Positions 1 to 6,974 of a stretch of DNA of 11,834 nt are shown piece by piece. The notes beneath the pieces were generated by a model, which saw nothing but the letters and a program-made list of their open reading frames with translations, ran no database searches and had not been told where the DNA came from. The first letter of the stretch is position 1. The number at the start of each line of letters is the position of its first letter. Made by a program: the position numbers and the translations under genes. Source of the stretch: JBDLIL01 sp039714855 (GTDB lineage: Bacteria; Patescibacteriota; Microgenomatia; UBA1400; PJMF01). The DNA is taken from NCBI GenBank assembly GCA_039714855.1, contig JBDLIL010000029.1, positions 1-11,834 of the forward strand. Reading direction: 5' to 3'.

Positions 1-1
1 C

Positions 2-214
2 GACGTCCATCGCCGGAGAGCTGAACAATTGGCCCAAATACCGTTTTATCCCAGACAAGCTCCTCAACAGCCGGGTCTTTTAATTGAACCCGATAGAGAA
101 TTTCCCCCTGAAGTTAGATTTGATCCTTGGTATGAGCTTGCTACAAAAAATGCTGAGCTGTTTAGAGAAAAACAAATTGGCGTTCTAAAATTAGAAACCT
201 GGAAGCATAAATAA
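2..214 (+). CDS. C-terminal end of an unrecognised protein (5' partial)
   Basis: The frame is open from base 2 to the TAA at 212-214 with no stop before the window edge. The TTG at 29 therefore need not be the start, and the gene very probably begins outside the window. About 70 residues are visible. They are hydrophilic, proline-rich in the first half (PRQAPQQPG, then FPPEVRFDPW), and end in a basic KLETWKHK. There is no membrane segment and no motif I recognise. The next gene starts with a GTG only one base after this stop and has no Shine-Dalgarno sequence of its own, so the two are probably translationally coupled. The function cannot be stated. Confidence 0.6.
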   Translation, partial: DVHRRRAEQLAQIPFYPRQAPQQPGLLIEPDREFPPEVRFDPWYELATKNAELFREKQIGVLKLETWKHK

Positions 215-215
215 A

Positions 216-1922
216 GTGCATACAAATTTTAAGAAAAAATTACTAATCATCGTAATTCTAGCTTTCTTAATCTATTCCAACATTCTCACTGCCCCCTTCT
301 TATTTGATGATGAGCGTAGCATTACCAATAATCCCACAACTCAAAATCTAGACGCCAGTATTAGAAATTTTTTTCCCAACAACACTCGCTATTTGACTCA
401 ACTTAGTTTTGCCATCAACTTTTCCTCTGCCAAGCAAAACACTTTTCCCTACCATTTAACTAATTTACTTATTCACATTTTAGCCACTACACTGGTGTGG
501 CAATTAAGCAGCTTACTGCTAAGTAGCAAAGTACTAAAAAAATCCCAACTAAATAAAAGCAAAGAAAAAATCAGTTTTTTTATTGCTTTAATATTTTTAA
601 CTCACCCAATTCAAACTCAAGCTGTCAGCTATATCAGCCAAAGATCGGCCTCTATGTCAGCTTTATTTTATTTGAGCACAGTCTATTTTTACCTTAAAGC
701 CAGATTATCAAAACAAAAAGAATTTTTCTTTTTATCTTTAATCAGTGGCATTGCAGGGTTTTATTCCAAAGCCTCTGTCTTTAGCTTGCCAATCATGCTG
801 CTGTCATTAGAATATTTCTTTTTTGCCAAAAAACAATATAAAACAAAATTTATTCTTGCTGCTTTTGGCTTATTAGCTAGTTTGGCCATAATAGGATTCA
901 CAATCATAGATAAAAGCGAATCTCAAAGAATCAAAATATCTCCGCTGGGTGAAGAAATCACTAGCTACAATTATGCTTTAACTCAAAGTAGAGTTATGGT
1001 GAAATACATTCAACTGCTTTTTTTGCCCGTTAGACAATCGGCTGATTATTACTTTCCTGTTTCAAATAGTTTGGCTGATCCAGCAGTTGTTATCAGCAGC
1101 ATAATTTTATTATCTGTCTTGCTGATTGCATGCTATAAAAGCAATAAATATCCCCTGCTGACATTCTCTGTTTTTTGGTTTTTTATTGCTTTGAGCGTGG
1201 AATCATCTATCTTGCCCATTGATGATGTTATTTTTGAACATAGACTCTATTTACCCATGTTTGGCTTTGCTTTATTTTTTAGTGTTGGATTCTGGTATTT
1301 ATTAAAATATTTACAAAAAATGGATCTTTATAAAAATCTTATTTATTTATTAATTGTCATTTATAGCTTATTAACTTTTAATAGAAATTTTGTTTGGACC
1401 AATGAAGTTAAATTTTGGTCTGATGTAATTAAAAAAGCACCCCGAAAAGCCAAGGGTTATGGAGCCTTAGGTGTGGCTTATGACAGAATTGGCAAAACAG
1501 ACGAAGCCATAAAATATTATGAAAAAACTTTAGAACTCAATCCGGGATTGGGTGATTTGTATTTAAAATTACATAATAATTTAGGATTTAGTAAATCTAA
1601 GCAAGGTAAATATGACGAAGCGGTAGAGCATTACCATAAAGTTTTGGAAGTAAATCCAAATTTTATCCAAACTCATATTAATTTAGCTCAACTTTATGTT
1701 GCAAACTCAAAGTATGAAAAAGCCATTGTTCAACTAGAGAAAGCTGCAAAAATAAAACCCAATACTCATTCTATTTATCACAATCTTGGAGTTGCTTATG
1801 TGGAAATCGAAAATTACGAAAAAGCTGAAAAATATTTTCTCAAAGCCTATAAAATAAATCCTAACAGCTTGCAAACAAGAAGGGCCTTGGATAAGCTATC
1901 AGCAAAAAAACACGAAGGCTAA
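216..1922 (+). CDS. TMTC-like O-mannosyltransferase with C-terminal TPR repeats
   Basis: This is a polytopic membrane protein of 568 residues with the layout of the TMTC/DUF1736 family, which transfers sugars from polyprenyl-phosphate donors to proteins outside the cytoplasm. After a first membrane helix (about 8-29) comes the acidic loop motif FDDE (30-33), where family members carry their catalytic acidic residues. It is followed by an HP motif in LTHPIQTQAVSYI (H130, P131) and the family signature EHRLYLP (341-347), with roughly ten further hydrophobic helices. Residues from about 412 to 555 form four TPR units (GALGVAYDRIGKTDEAIKYY and similar), presumably for protein binding. The GTG start at 216 lies one base after the upstream stop and lacks a clear ribosome site. 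The gene converges on another membrane glycosyltransferase with only eight bases between stops. The family call is firm; the sugar and substrate are unknown. Confidence 0.85.
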   Translation: MHTNFKKKLLIIVILAFLIYSNILTAPFLFDDERSITNNPTTQNLDASIRNFFPNNTRYLTQLSFAINFSSAKQNTFPYHLTNLLIHILATTLVWQLSSLLLSSKVLKKSQLNKSKEKISFFIALIFLTHPIQTQAVSYISQRSASMSALFYLSTVYFYLKARLSKQKEFFFLSLISGIAGFYSKASVFSLPIMLLSLEYFFFAKKQYKTKFILAAFGLLASLAIIGFTIIDKSESQRIKISPLGEEITSYNYALTQSRVMVKYIQLLFLPVRQSADYYFPVSNSLADPAVVISSIILLSVLLIACYKSNKYPLLTFSVFWFFIALSVESSILPIDDVIFEHRLYLPMFGFALFFSVGFWYLLKYLQKMDLYKNLIYLLIVIYSLLTFNRNFVWTNEVKFWSDVIKKAPRKAKGYGALGVAYDRIGKTDEAIKYYEKTLELNPGLGDLYLKLHNNLGFSKSKQGKYDEAVEHYHKVLEVNPNFIQTHINLAQLYVANSKYEKAIVQLEKAAKIKPNTHSIYHNLGVAYVEIENYEKAEKYFLKAYKINPNSLQTRRALDKLSAKKHEG

Positions 1923-1930
1923 TCCACCCT

Positions 1931-3814
1931 TTATAAACAACAATACTTGTCACCTTGCGCGTCTATTTTTTTTATAAGATTTGTATCATCAGGACAACTC
2001 TGGTGATCATTTTTATCTATCACTATACCACTAGCTGCCTCACAAGCTTCTGAAGTTAAAACATTATTTGTTAAAAAATTCTTACAAAAAATTTCCTGAT
2101 TTAGTTTTTCTACAGCTAATAAATTTTCTTCTAGTTTTAAAAATCTTTCCAATTCATAATCGCCGCAAACTTGATCGTTATATATACGATATATCCATCC
2201 CCCATCTAATAAAGAAACTATGCTAGTATTTCTACCCACAACTTGATCCTTCACTGCGTCGGCGCAAAAAGTAACTGAGTCGTCAGCTACTATCGTACTA
2301 GCTTTGTCTATTTGCGATAAATCAATGCAGTTATCTTGAATATTTATTTTAGATAAATTGTAATCTTGATTTTGCATTGCTGTATTTATGGCTAGAATAT
2401 TTTCTTTGTTTATCAAATTATTAAAAACCAATAAGCTACTAAAAAGAAACTCACTCTCGTCAGCCAAAATAATATATTTTTGATTATCTGGACTTCTCTT
2501 AATATGATTAGCTAATACTCTCTTGGCAAAGTACTTACCCTTGGTACTGTAAACAGGATAACGGTAAAAATACTGATAAAGAAAAGAACTAATAGAGAGC
2601 AAATAGACAATAATCAAGAAAAATTTTATTAGTCTATTTTTTTGCCAAAGAAAGTAAAACCCTATGCTAGATAAAATAATTAAAAGTGGATAGAGCAAAC
2701 TTGAACGATAAAGCACCCAAATATCAACACTATTAATAGCCACTGGCAGTGGAGCTATTAAAATAAGACTAACAATAAAAATCATAGCTTTGCGCCATTT
2801 TTTTAGAGTCCAAGCATAAACAAAGCCTATCAGAATTAATATGGCATCGAATAAATGAAAATTGCCAACAGTCCACACAGAGCTAGGATTACGCACAGTT
2901 TCGCCATGCACAAAAAGTAAAATCGGATCAAAGCTAGATACATAGCCTTTGACAGCATAGCTAGCAACAGTGCTGATAGCATTTGTGAAAATTCTTTGGC
3001 TAAAGTTAGGAATACTGGCTTGTTTGATTGCGAACAATTCTTGTGAAAGCAAATCCCGATTAAAAAAGATTAAGTCATCTACTCTGCCGGCAGCTGATTG
3101 ACTAGAAAGATTAAAAATATAAGTAATAAAAAGCAAAAGAGATAAAAGCAAAATAATCAAACTAGATTTTTGAAAAATTATATTTTTAAATAAACTTTTC
3201 TTTTTGTCGTAATCTATAGAAAATAAATAAGCAACAAATAAAAATATTAGTGGTGGAAAAATTATTTTTAAACCTTGGTATTGAAAAAATCCTAAAAATA
3301 AAATTGGCAAACTGAGTAAGCGCCAATATTTTTTTGTATTTAATAAAATCAGTAGTCCTAAAAAATAAAAAAACAAGCTTAAGATAGCATCAAAGCCCAT
3401 GCGCGAGAATTGAAAAAACCAAGGATTAAATGCGGTAATCATAGCAGTAATTAAGGCAAGTTTTTTATCTTTGAATAGACTAAGAGCTACTACTGCTAGT
3501 ATAAGTGGAAATAAAGACCCTAAAAATGCATGAGTAGCTCTAGCAGCCAAAACAGGTGAATTAGGAAAAATAAAAGCTGCTGGAGCCATGATAGTGCCGG
3601 GCAATTCGGCAAATAGGGCGTGAGCTGGTTGTAGGCTCCATGGCCTCCAGGTGCCAGAAGTGTCACTGCCACTAACTGCAATGGATTTCGCTTCGGCAGC
3701 ATAATAAATTTCGTCGTGAGTAATCGCAGGAGGAATACTTTCTAGATTGTAAAATCTGAGAAATAAAGATAAAAGAAAAACTAAAAACAAAGCTAAATAA
3801 TACTTTTTGATCAC
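1931..3814 (-). CDS. GT39/ArnT-like membrane glycosyltransferase
   Basis: This 627-residue protein has about a dozen hydrophobic helices and the N-terminal pattern of the GT-C superfamily (GT39, ArnT/PMT_2). Helix 1 covers about 5-21, followed by FLRFYNLESIPP and then HDE at 33-35, the acidic motif of the first extracytoplasmic loop that serves as catalytic base or metal site in this fold. The loop sequence NPWFFQFSRMGFDA is also typical of the family. The last 190 or so residues are hydrophilic and probably extracytoplasmic. They contain several cysteines and end in CCL, which suggests disulfides; I do not recognise this part. Such enzymes move a sugar from undecaprenyl- or dolichyl-phosphate to lipid, glycan or protein. 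The start is a GTG (3812-3814) with no Shine-Dalgarno sequence. The acceptor is unknown. Confidence 0.8.
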   Translation of the reverse strand: MIKKYYLALFLVFLLSLFLRFYNLESIPPAITHDEIYYAAEAKSIAVSGSDTSGTWRPWSLQPAHALFAELPGTIMAPAAFIFPNSPVLAARATHAFLGSLFPLILAVVALSLFKDKKLALITAMITAFNPWFFQFSRMGFDAILSLFFYFLGLLILLNTKKYWRLLSLPILFLGFFQYQGLKIIFPPLIFLFVAYLFSIDYDKKKSLFKNIIFQKSSLIILLLSLLLFITYIFNLSSQSAAGRVDDLIFFNRDLLSQELFAIKQASIPNFSQRIFTNAISTVASYAVKGYVSSFDPILLFVHGETVRNPSSVWTVGNFHLFDAILILIGFVYAWTLKKWRKAMIFIVSLILIAPLPVAINSVDIWVLYRSSLLYPLLIILSSIGFYFLWQKNRLIKFFLIIVYLLSISSFLYQYFYRYPVYSTKGKYFAKRVLANHIKRSPDNQKYIILADESEFLFSSLLVFNNLINKENILAINTAMQNQDYNLSKINIQDNCIDLSQIDKASTIVADDSVTFCADAVKDQVVGRNTSIVSLLDGGWIYRIYNDQVCGDYELERFLKLEENLLAVEKLNQEIFCKNFLTNNVLTSEACEAASGIVIDKNDHQSCPDDTNLIKKIDAQGDKYCCL

Positions 3815-3842
3815 AGATCTATTGTAGCAGGCCAGTTGTGAT

Positions 3843-3883
3843 TGAGAAAGTTTTTTTTGTTATTTTCTGAGATTTCTTTCTCA
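3843..3883. repeat. 8-bp inverted repeat in the divergent intergenic region
   Basis: TGAGAAAG (3843-3850) is matched by its exact reverse complement CTTTCTCA (3876-3883) across a 25-base AT-rich spacer. The pair lies just upstream of the glycosyltransferase start at 3814. It could be a spaced operator or a weak hairpin in the 5' leader of that gene. The spacer is long for a stable hairpin and the region is AT-rich, so chance is possible. Confidence 0.3.
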
Positions 3884-3914
3884 TAACGTGAATAGTCAAA
3901 ACCATATGATAAAT

Positions 3915-3929
3915 TTGTCATAATGACAA
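3915..3929. promoter_or_regulatory. 15-bp perfect palindrome, possible operator between divergent genes
   Basis: TTGTCATAATGACAA is a perfect dyad centred on base 3922, placed between the minus-strand glycosyltransferase and the plus-strand small gene. Its arm also reads as TTGTCA on the minus strand (3929-3924). That is one mismatch from the -35 consensus, and it is followed after 17 bases by TATGGT (3906-3901), a fair -10. A dimeric repressor bound here could block that promoter. No regulator gene is visible nearby, so the operator role is inference. Confidence 0.35.
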
Positions 3930-3967
3930 TTATCAAAAACTACTCAAGCAATATTTGGATATTTTTG

Positions 3968-3973
3968 TATAAT
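3968..3973 (+). promoter_or_regulatory. -10 element TATAAT placed for a leaderless transcript
   Basis: A consensus TATAAT ends six bases before the ATG at 3980, so transcription started at the normal distance would begin on or next to the A of the start codon. No good -35 element is visible 16-18 bases upstream (the stretch reads CAAGCA), and there is no TGN extension. The support is therefore the -10 sequence and its spacing only. Confidence 0.45.
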
Positions 3974-3979
3974 CGTTTT

Positions 3980-4141
3980 ATGACAGAAAAACAAATCCTG
4001 CAAACCCTTAAGGATGCCTACGAAGAGTTTTTCTTGTGGTTGGATAAGCAAAATGCTGAGAGTGAAAAAAAAGGTCATTCTCCCATCGAGCCAAGCTTTG
4101 GAGAGTTCATGACTTGGCTTGAGGAAGAAAAACTAAACTAA
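3980..4141 (+). CDS. small acidic protein, unrecognised
   Basis: The product has 53 residues, beginning MTEKQILQ and ending EEEKLN. It is highly charged and probably all helical (TLKDAYEEFFLWLDKQNAES, then FGEFMTWLEEEKLN), with no membrane segment. An in-frame ATG at 3923 would give 72 residues. That extra N-terminus (MTIIKNYSSNIWIFLYNRF) is unlike the rest, and its codons cover both the palindrome and the TATAAT box. I therefore prefer the start at 3980, which needs a leaderless mRNA because no ribosome site precedes it. The gene stands alone on its strand, with about 90 non-coding bases before the next, oppositely oriented gene. I do not recognise a family. Confidence 0.6.
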   Translation: MTEKQILQTLKDAYEEFFLWLDKQNAESEKKGHSPIEPSFGEFMTWLEEEKLN

Positions 4142-4228
4142 ATTAAAATCTTGATATATTGGATATCATAGATTTTTGATCTAGTGTTTCTTGTTGTCTG
4201 CAAGTTTGGAGTTTTCTTTAAAAAAAAC

Positions 4229-4486
4229 TTAAACAGGCTTGTAAACTAGGTCTGAGTCTCTTACTTTCTCGTTTACTTTGATTCCAACTTCTTGACCTTT
4301 TTCTGCTTTTGTCACGTCTTGGTGATCTACCTGCATATCATCTACTATTTGAGTAAAATCAGTAGTGTTGCCTTTAAAAGTAAGTTTGTCTCCTTTTTTG
4401 ACGCTTTCACCTAGTTTGACAATGGCTACCTTTAATCTGTCATAGTAATGAGTAACTGTTCCTATCTTTTTTCCTGTGTTTTTCAT
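4229..4486 (-). CDS. translation elongation factor-like small protein (EF-Tu domain II-like barrel)
   Basis: This 85-residue protein matches the stand-alone proteins annotated as translation elongation factor-like and the C-terminal barrel of some U32 peptidases. It begins KKIGTVTHYYDRLKVAIVKL, continues VKKGDKLTFKGNTTDFTQIV and DDMQVDHQDV, and ends VGIKVNEKVRDSDLVYK. The pattern of short beta strands with GD, TTDF and GxKVxxKVRxxDxVY is that of EF-Tu domain II. There is no GTPase domain, so it cannot act as a GTPase. What the free barrel does, perhaps binding RNA or ribosomes, is not established to my knowledge. A longer frame opens to 4537, but the ATG at 4486 is preceded by GGAGGG at good spacing, so I chose it. 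About 120 bases separate it from the upstream operon, so it may have its own promoter. Confidence 0.8.
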   Translation of the reverse strand: MKNTGKKIGTVTHYYDRLKVAIVKLGESVKKGDKLTFKGNTTDFTQIVDDMQVDHQDVTKAEKGQEVGIKVNEKVRDSDLVYKPV

Positions 4487-4494
4487 ATTCCTCA

Positions 4495-4500
4495 CCCTCC
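4495..4500 (-). promoter_or_regulatory. Shine-Dalgarno GGAGGG that fixes the start at 4486
   Basis: The minus strand reads GGAGGGTGAGGAATATG into the start codon, so GGAGG lies nine bases before the ATG, with a second weaker GAGG nearer. This is one of the strongest ribosome sites in the window and argues against the longer reading frame that starts at 4537. Confidence 0.75.
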
Positions 4501-4607
4501 TTGCAAAACTATTTGTCCTATAAACATAGTAATTCATTTAATAGACAAAACACAAGTAAACTTGCAAGCTCTAATTCGTCAAAAGCTAAGGAATTGTCAA
4601 GCCAGGA

Positions 4608-5231
4608 TTACTTCCACAAATTTCTCCACCAATTAAATAATCTTCCCCACCAGTTTTTAGAAACTGGCTCTGAAACTGTATCTTCGATTTCTGTTTCCTC
4701 CGTACTGGCATCTTCCAGTGCTTCAGCTATGGGACTGGGTTCAGGCGTGGCTTCTGCTGTTGGCTCTGGAGTGCTTGCCATGGTTGGAACTGGGGTGGGA
4801 GCTGGAAGATTATTTGTTACTTGAACATTTTCCATACCAACTAAGGTGTATTGTCCATTTGTTGGAACAAAGTGTTGATAATAAACAAGATATTCTCCAG
4901 TTTTAACATTGGGCACTTTTACTCCTACTCTAGTGGGTGAAAAATTGATGATTTGAGCGGTGTCATTGCTAACACTTTTGCCTATCTTGCGAGCAAGTAT
5001 CACTTTGGCTACAAAATCGCAGTCATATTGTCCGACTGGTTTTGAGCCTTCGTGTTTCATGCATTTTTTAGTACCAGATCGAACAAAATTTTCTCCTAAA
5101 ATCCCCAACTCTTCGCCAACAAGCACATTCGCTTTATCTAAACCAGATGTTTTAGCATATGCCATAGCGTGTACAACAACTGGCGGACTTATTAATAAAA
5201 TTGATAAAAATGAAAACATCTTTTTTAACAT
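4608..5231 (-). CDS. secreted IPT/TIG-like protein with Pro/Thr linker and Trp-rich C-terminal tail
   Basis: The 207-residue product has a signal peptide (1-22, LSILLISPPVVVHA then MAYA). A beta domain of about 120 residues follows, with the rhythm of an IPT/TIG immunoglobulin-like fold: VGEELGILGENF near the start and AQIINFSPTRVGVKVPNVKT near the end. Cys57 and Cys71 could form a disulfide. Residues about 143-180 are a Pro/Thr/Glu linker (PAPTPVPTMASTPEP). The last 16 residues, KNWWGRLFNWWRNLWK, form a short Trp- and Arg-rich tail that could lie on a membrane or act as a sorting signal. The ATG overlaps the end of the upstream gene by seven bases and has GGAG eight bases before it, so it is the last gene of the operon. 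A surface or adhesion-type role is inferred; the specific function is unknown. Confidence 0.65.
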   Translation of the reverse strand: MLKKMFSFLSILLISPPVVVHAMAYAKTSGLDKANVLVGEELGILGENFVRSGTKKCMKHEGSKPVGQYDCDFVAKVILARKIGKSVSNDTAQIINFSPTRVGVKVPNVKTGEYLVYYQHFVPTNGQYTLVGMENVQVTNNLPAPTPVPTMASTPEPTAEATPEPSPIAEALEDASTEETEIEDTVSEPVSKNWWGRLFNWWRNLWK

Positions 5232-5695
5232 TTTACTTTCTCCTTAGAAGTTTTTAAAATATTGATTGGTCCTTTAATTTTCTTAAATATTACCCTGGTT
5301 ATAATTGGAAAATTTGGTAAATTGGTTAATGACCTTGATGATTTCTCTATCATTAAACTAATAACGAAAGATATCAATAGTAAAAGTAATACCGACTCAA
5401 TTGGTCTGGACAATAAAAATATATAGATCAGAAAAAGAGGAATTCCGACTACTTTTGAGTATTGAATCATAAAATTCTTCAAAAATTCTCCATAAAACAA
5501 GCTAGCGCTACACTGCGCAGATGGAGGCTTGAACAATCCAGCATCCATCACGATACATCCAGATGAATGAGCAAATGAAAGCACACTCCACCAAAGCAAC
5601 ACTTCAATTGCACATAAAAGAAAAATATAAAGAATCAACTCGATAAATATTTTTAGGGTAAGTGAAGAAAGTTTTAATTTTGTGTTTAATTTCAT
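5225..5695 (-). CDS. membrane protein of unknown function
   Basis: The 156-residue protein has a hydrophobic N-terminal helix (about 14-38), a polar stretch with Ser and two Cys (SSGCIVMDAGLFKPPSAQCS, about 44-63) probably outside the cytoplasm, and two closely spaced helices (about 82-113). A basic tail (RVIFKKIKGPINILKTSKEK) is probably cytoplasmic. I do not recognise a family. It begins 12 bases after the preceding gene, without a Shine-Dalgarno sequence, and overlaps the next gene, so it is co-transcribed with the duplicated membrane protein and the secreted IPT-like protein. Confidence 0.6.
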   Translation of the reverse strand: MKLNTKLKLSSLTLKIFIELILYIFLLCAIEVLLWWSVLSFAHSSGCIVMDAGLFKPPSAQCSASLFYGEFLKNFMIQYSKVVGIPLFLIYIFLLSRPIESVLLLLLISFVISLMIEKSSRSLTNLPNFPIITRVIFKKIKGPINILKTSKEKVKC

Positions 5696-5707
5696 ACAAA
5701 AAACCGA

Positions 5708-6490
5708 TTATTTTTTCTCAATTACTGTTTTTTGTCCGTGTCTTATGAACTCATTTATATCCTTCGATCTGAGTAGAGCCCACAAAAAAAATACTGATAT
5801 TAAAGTTTTTGCAAAATACATAACCGATAAAATTACGTAACTCCAAAAGTTCATCAAAAGGACAAATGAACTGATTGCAAAAAATACTAAAAGCAGCATA
5901 AAAACCTTCATAAAAGAAGAGTTGCCTGAATATGCTTGCATACCAACAAGAGCAACAACCATAAACCTGATAATGTCAGCAGGAAAAGGCTGACCTACAA
6001 ACCACCTATGCAGTAGTACTGTTAAAAAATAACCAATTGAGATTTGTATTATCCTAAATAGTTTCTTCTGACCATCTTTTATATTGCCCTTTTGTTTTAA
6101 GTATTTATTTCTTTGCCGAATCAGAAAATCATTGATATCTTTTGACTTCCATAAATAAACTCCCATACAAAAATAAATTAGGAATAAACCACAAAAAAAG
6201 AATAACAATAAAATTTGATCAGAAAACCAGAGTATAAAAAGAGGTATAAAAATAATCCCTACAACTGAAAGAAAAACTAAAATGCCTTTTGCAATTTTGT
6301 TTCCTCTATAAATAGAAAATAGCAAAATTACAAGAAACGTCGTGCGAATAATGTCTGTAATGGAAAAAATGTCCATCGCAATATCTAAAAAAGATGTTAC
6401 CAAAGACATAAAGAAATATAAAAACAACACAAATTTGAGTTTGCTTTTTCCTTTTGAAAAATTTTGTTTTGTTGTTTTGTTTGGTTTCAT
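5708..6490 (-). CDS. polytopic membrane protein built of two 126-residue repeats
   Basis: The 260-residue protein has about eight hydrophobic helices and is clearly an internal duplication. DIIR occurs at 46-49 and 172-175, Y-x-GN at 61-64 and 187-190, and SKDIN(D/E)F at 116-122 and 242-248. All are offset by exactly 126 residues with no gap. Each unit is about four helices ending in a charged SKDIN segment on what should be one membrane face, so the units have parallel topology. The start overlaps the upstream stop as ATGA, with GAGGG before it, showing translational coupling to the DUF6869-like gene. I do not recognise a family; a transporter-like or pore-like pseudo-dimer is possible. If the operon is a defence module, this would be the candidate membrane effector. 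Confidence 0.65.
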   Translation of the reverse strand: MKPNKTTKQNFSKGKSKLKFVLFLYFFMSLVTSFLDIAMDIFSITDIIRTTFLVILLFSIYRGNKIAKGILVFLSVVGIIFIPLFILWFSDQILLLFFFCGLFLIYFCMGVYLWKSKDINDFLIRQRNKYLKQKGNIKDGQKKLFRIIQISIGYFLTVLLHRWFVGQPFPADIIRFMVVALVGMQAYSGNSSFMKVFMLLLVFFAISSFVLLMNFWSYVILSVMYFAKTLISVFFLWALLRSKDINEFIRHGQKTVIEKK

Positions 6491-6969
6491 TTATCCCTCA
6501 TTATCTTGCTCTCCAAGCTTTCTGGATTGTACCAAGAATTTTTCACGACTAAAGCCCATTTTTTATTTGTTTCTATTAATGATTCGATTTCACTTTTAAA
6601 ATTTTTATACTTTGCATTTTTGATCCAATCTTCAAAAAGACCAGCTCCTATGAAACCTAATAACTGATCATCATTGGGAGATAATGCGATAATTATTTTA
6701 ATGAGTTTAAAAGCATGTTCACTACCTGTTCCACATATTTCATTAACAACATCTGAGCTATTTTCTTTAGGATGACCCTGATATTCTATTGTTTGAGAAG
6801 CCTTCTCAAACAATCCTTGTCTTGAATCACCATCTTGTTCAAGTTCAATAACTGATTTTCTTACTTTTCTTTTATATTCCTCAAATATGCCGGCACCATA
6901 ATGAACAAACCATATTGAGTACTCAATATAATCTTTTGCTAATTTTTCAAAATTTGCAGTTTTTGGCAC
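6487..6969 (-). CDS. DUF6869-like protein
   Basis: This soluble protein of 160 residues has the hallmarks I associate with DUF6869. A helical N-terminus includes WFVHYGAGIFEEY (20-32). Next come HAFKLIKIIIALSPNDDQLL and then the diagnostic IGAGLFEDWI (107-116), which corresponds to the GAGPLEDLL motif of the family. The C-terminus has a late Trp (W146) where relatives have GVW. The biochemical role of this family is not known to me. The start is a GTG five bases after the stop of the ATPase gene; no ATG lies in frame upstream before a stop. Tight coupling with the ATPase-TOPRIM gene and with the following membrane protein suggests that all three work together. The family assignment is from memory of the motif and should be treated as probable. 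Confidence 0.65.
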   Translation of the reverse strand: MPKTANFEKLAKDYIEYSIWFVHYGAGIFEEYKRKVRKSVIELEQDGDSRQGLFEKASQTIEYQGHPKENSSDVVNEICGTGSEHAFKLIKIIIALSPNDDQLLGFIGAGLFEDWIKNAKYKNFKSEIESLIETNKKWALVVKNSWYNPESLESKIMRDK

Positions 6970-6974
6970 ATTTA

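Noticed and set aside
3923..3979. 19-residue N-terminal extension of the small acidic protein
   Set aside because: It overlaps a palindrome and a TATAAT box and differs in composition from the rest of the protein; kept only as an alternative start.
4142..4228. Possible terminators between the small acidic gene and the translation-factor-like gene
   Set aside because: There are T- and A-runs and a weak GATAT dyad, but no GC-containing stem directly before a T-run on either strand.
4487..4537. 17-codon N-terminal extension of the EF-Tu domain-like protein
   Set aside because: It contains the GGAGGG ribosome site, and the family starts with the KKIGxVTHYY strand, so the ATG at 4486 fits better.
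4650..4667. Hairpin with a 7-bp stem (CCAGTTT, TTAG, AAACTGG)
   Set aside because: It is inside the coding sequence of the secreted protein, has no T-run after it, and is short enough to arise by chance.
4501..4824. Plus-strand frame rich in Ser, Gly and Val opposite the secreted IPT-like protein
   Set aside because: It is the antisense of the Pro/Thr/Glu linker codons; its low-complexity composition comes from that repeat, and the minus-strand gene has a signal peptide and a ribosome site.
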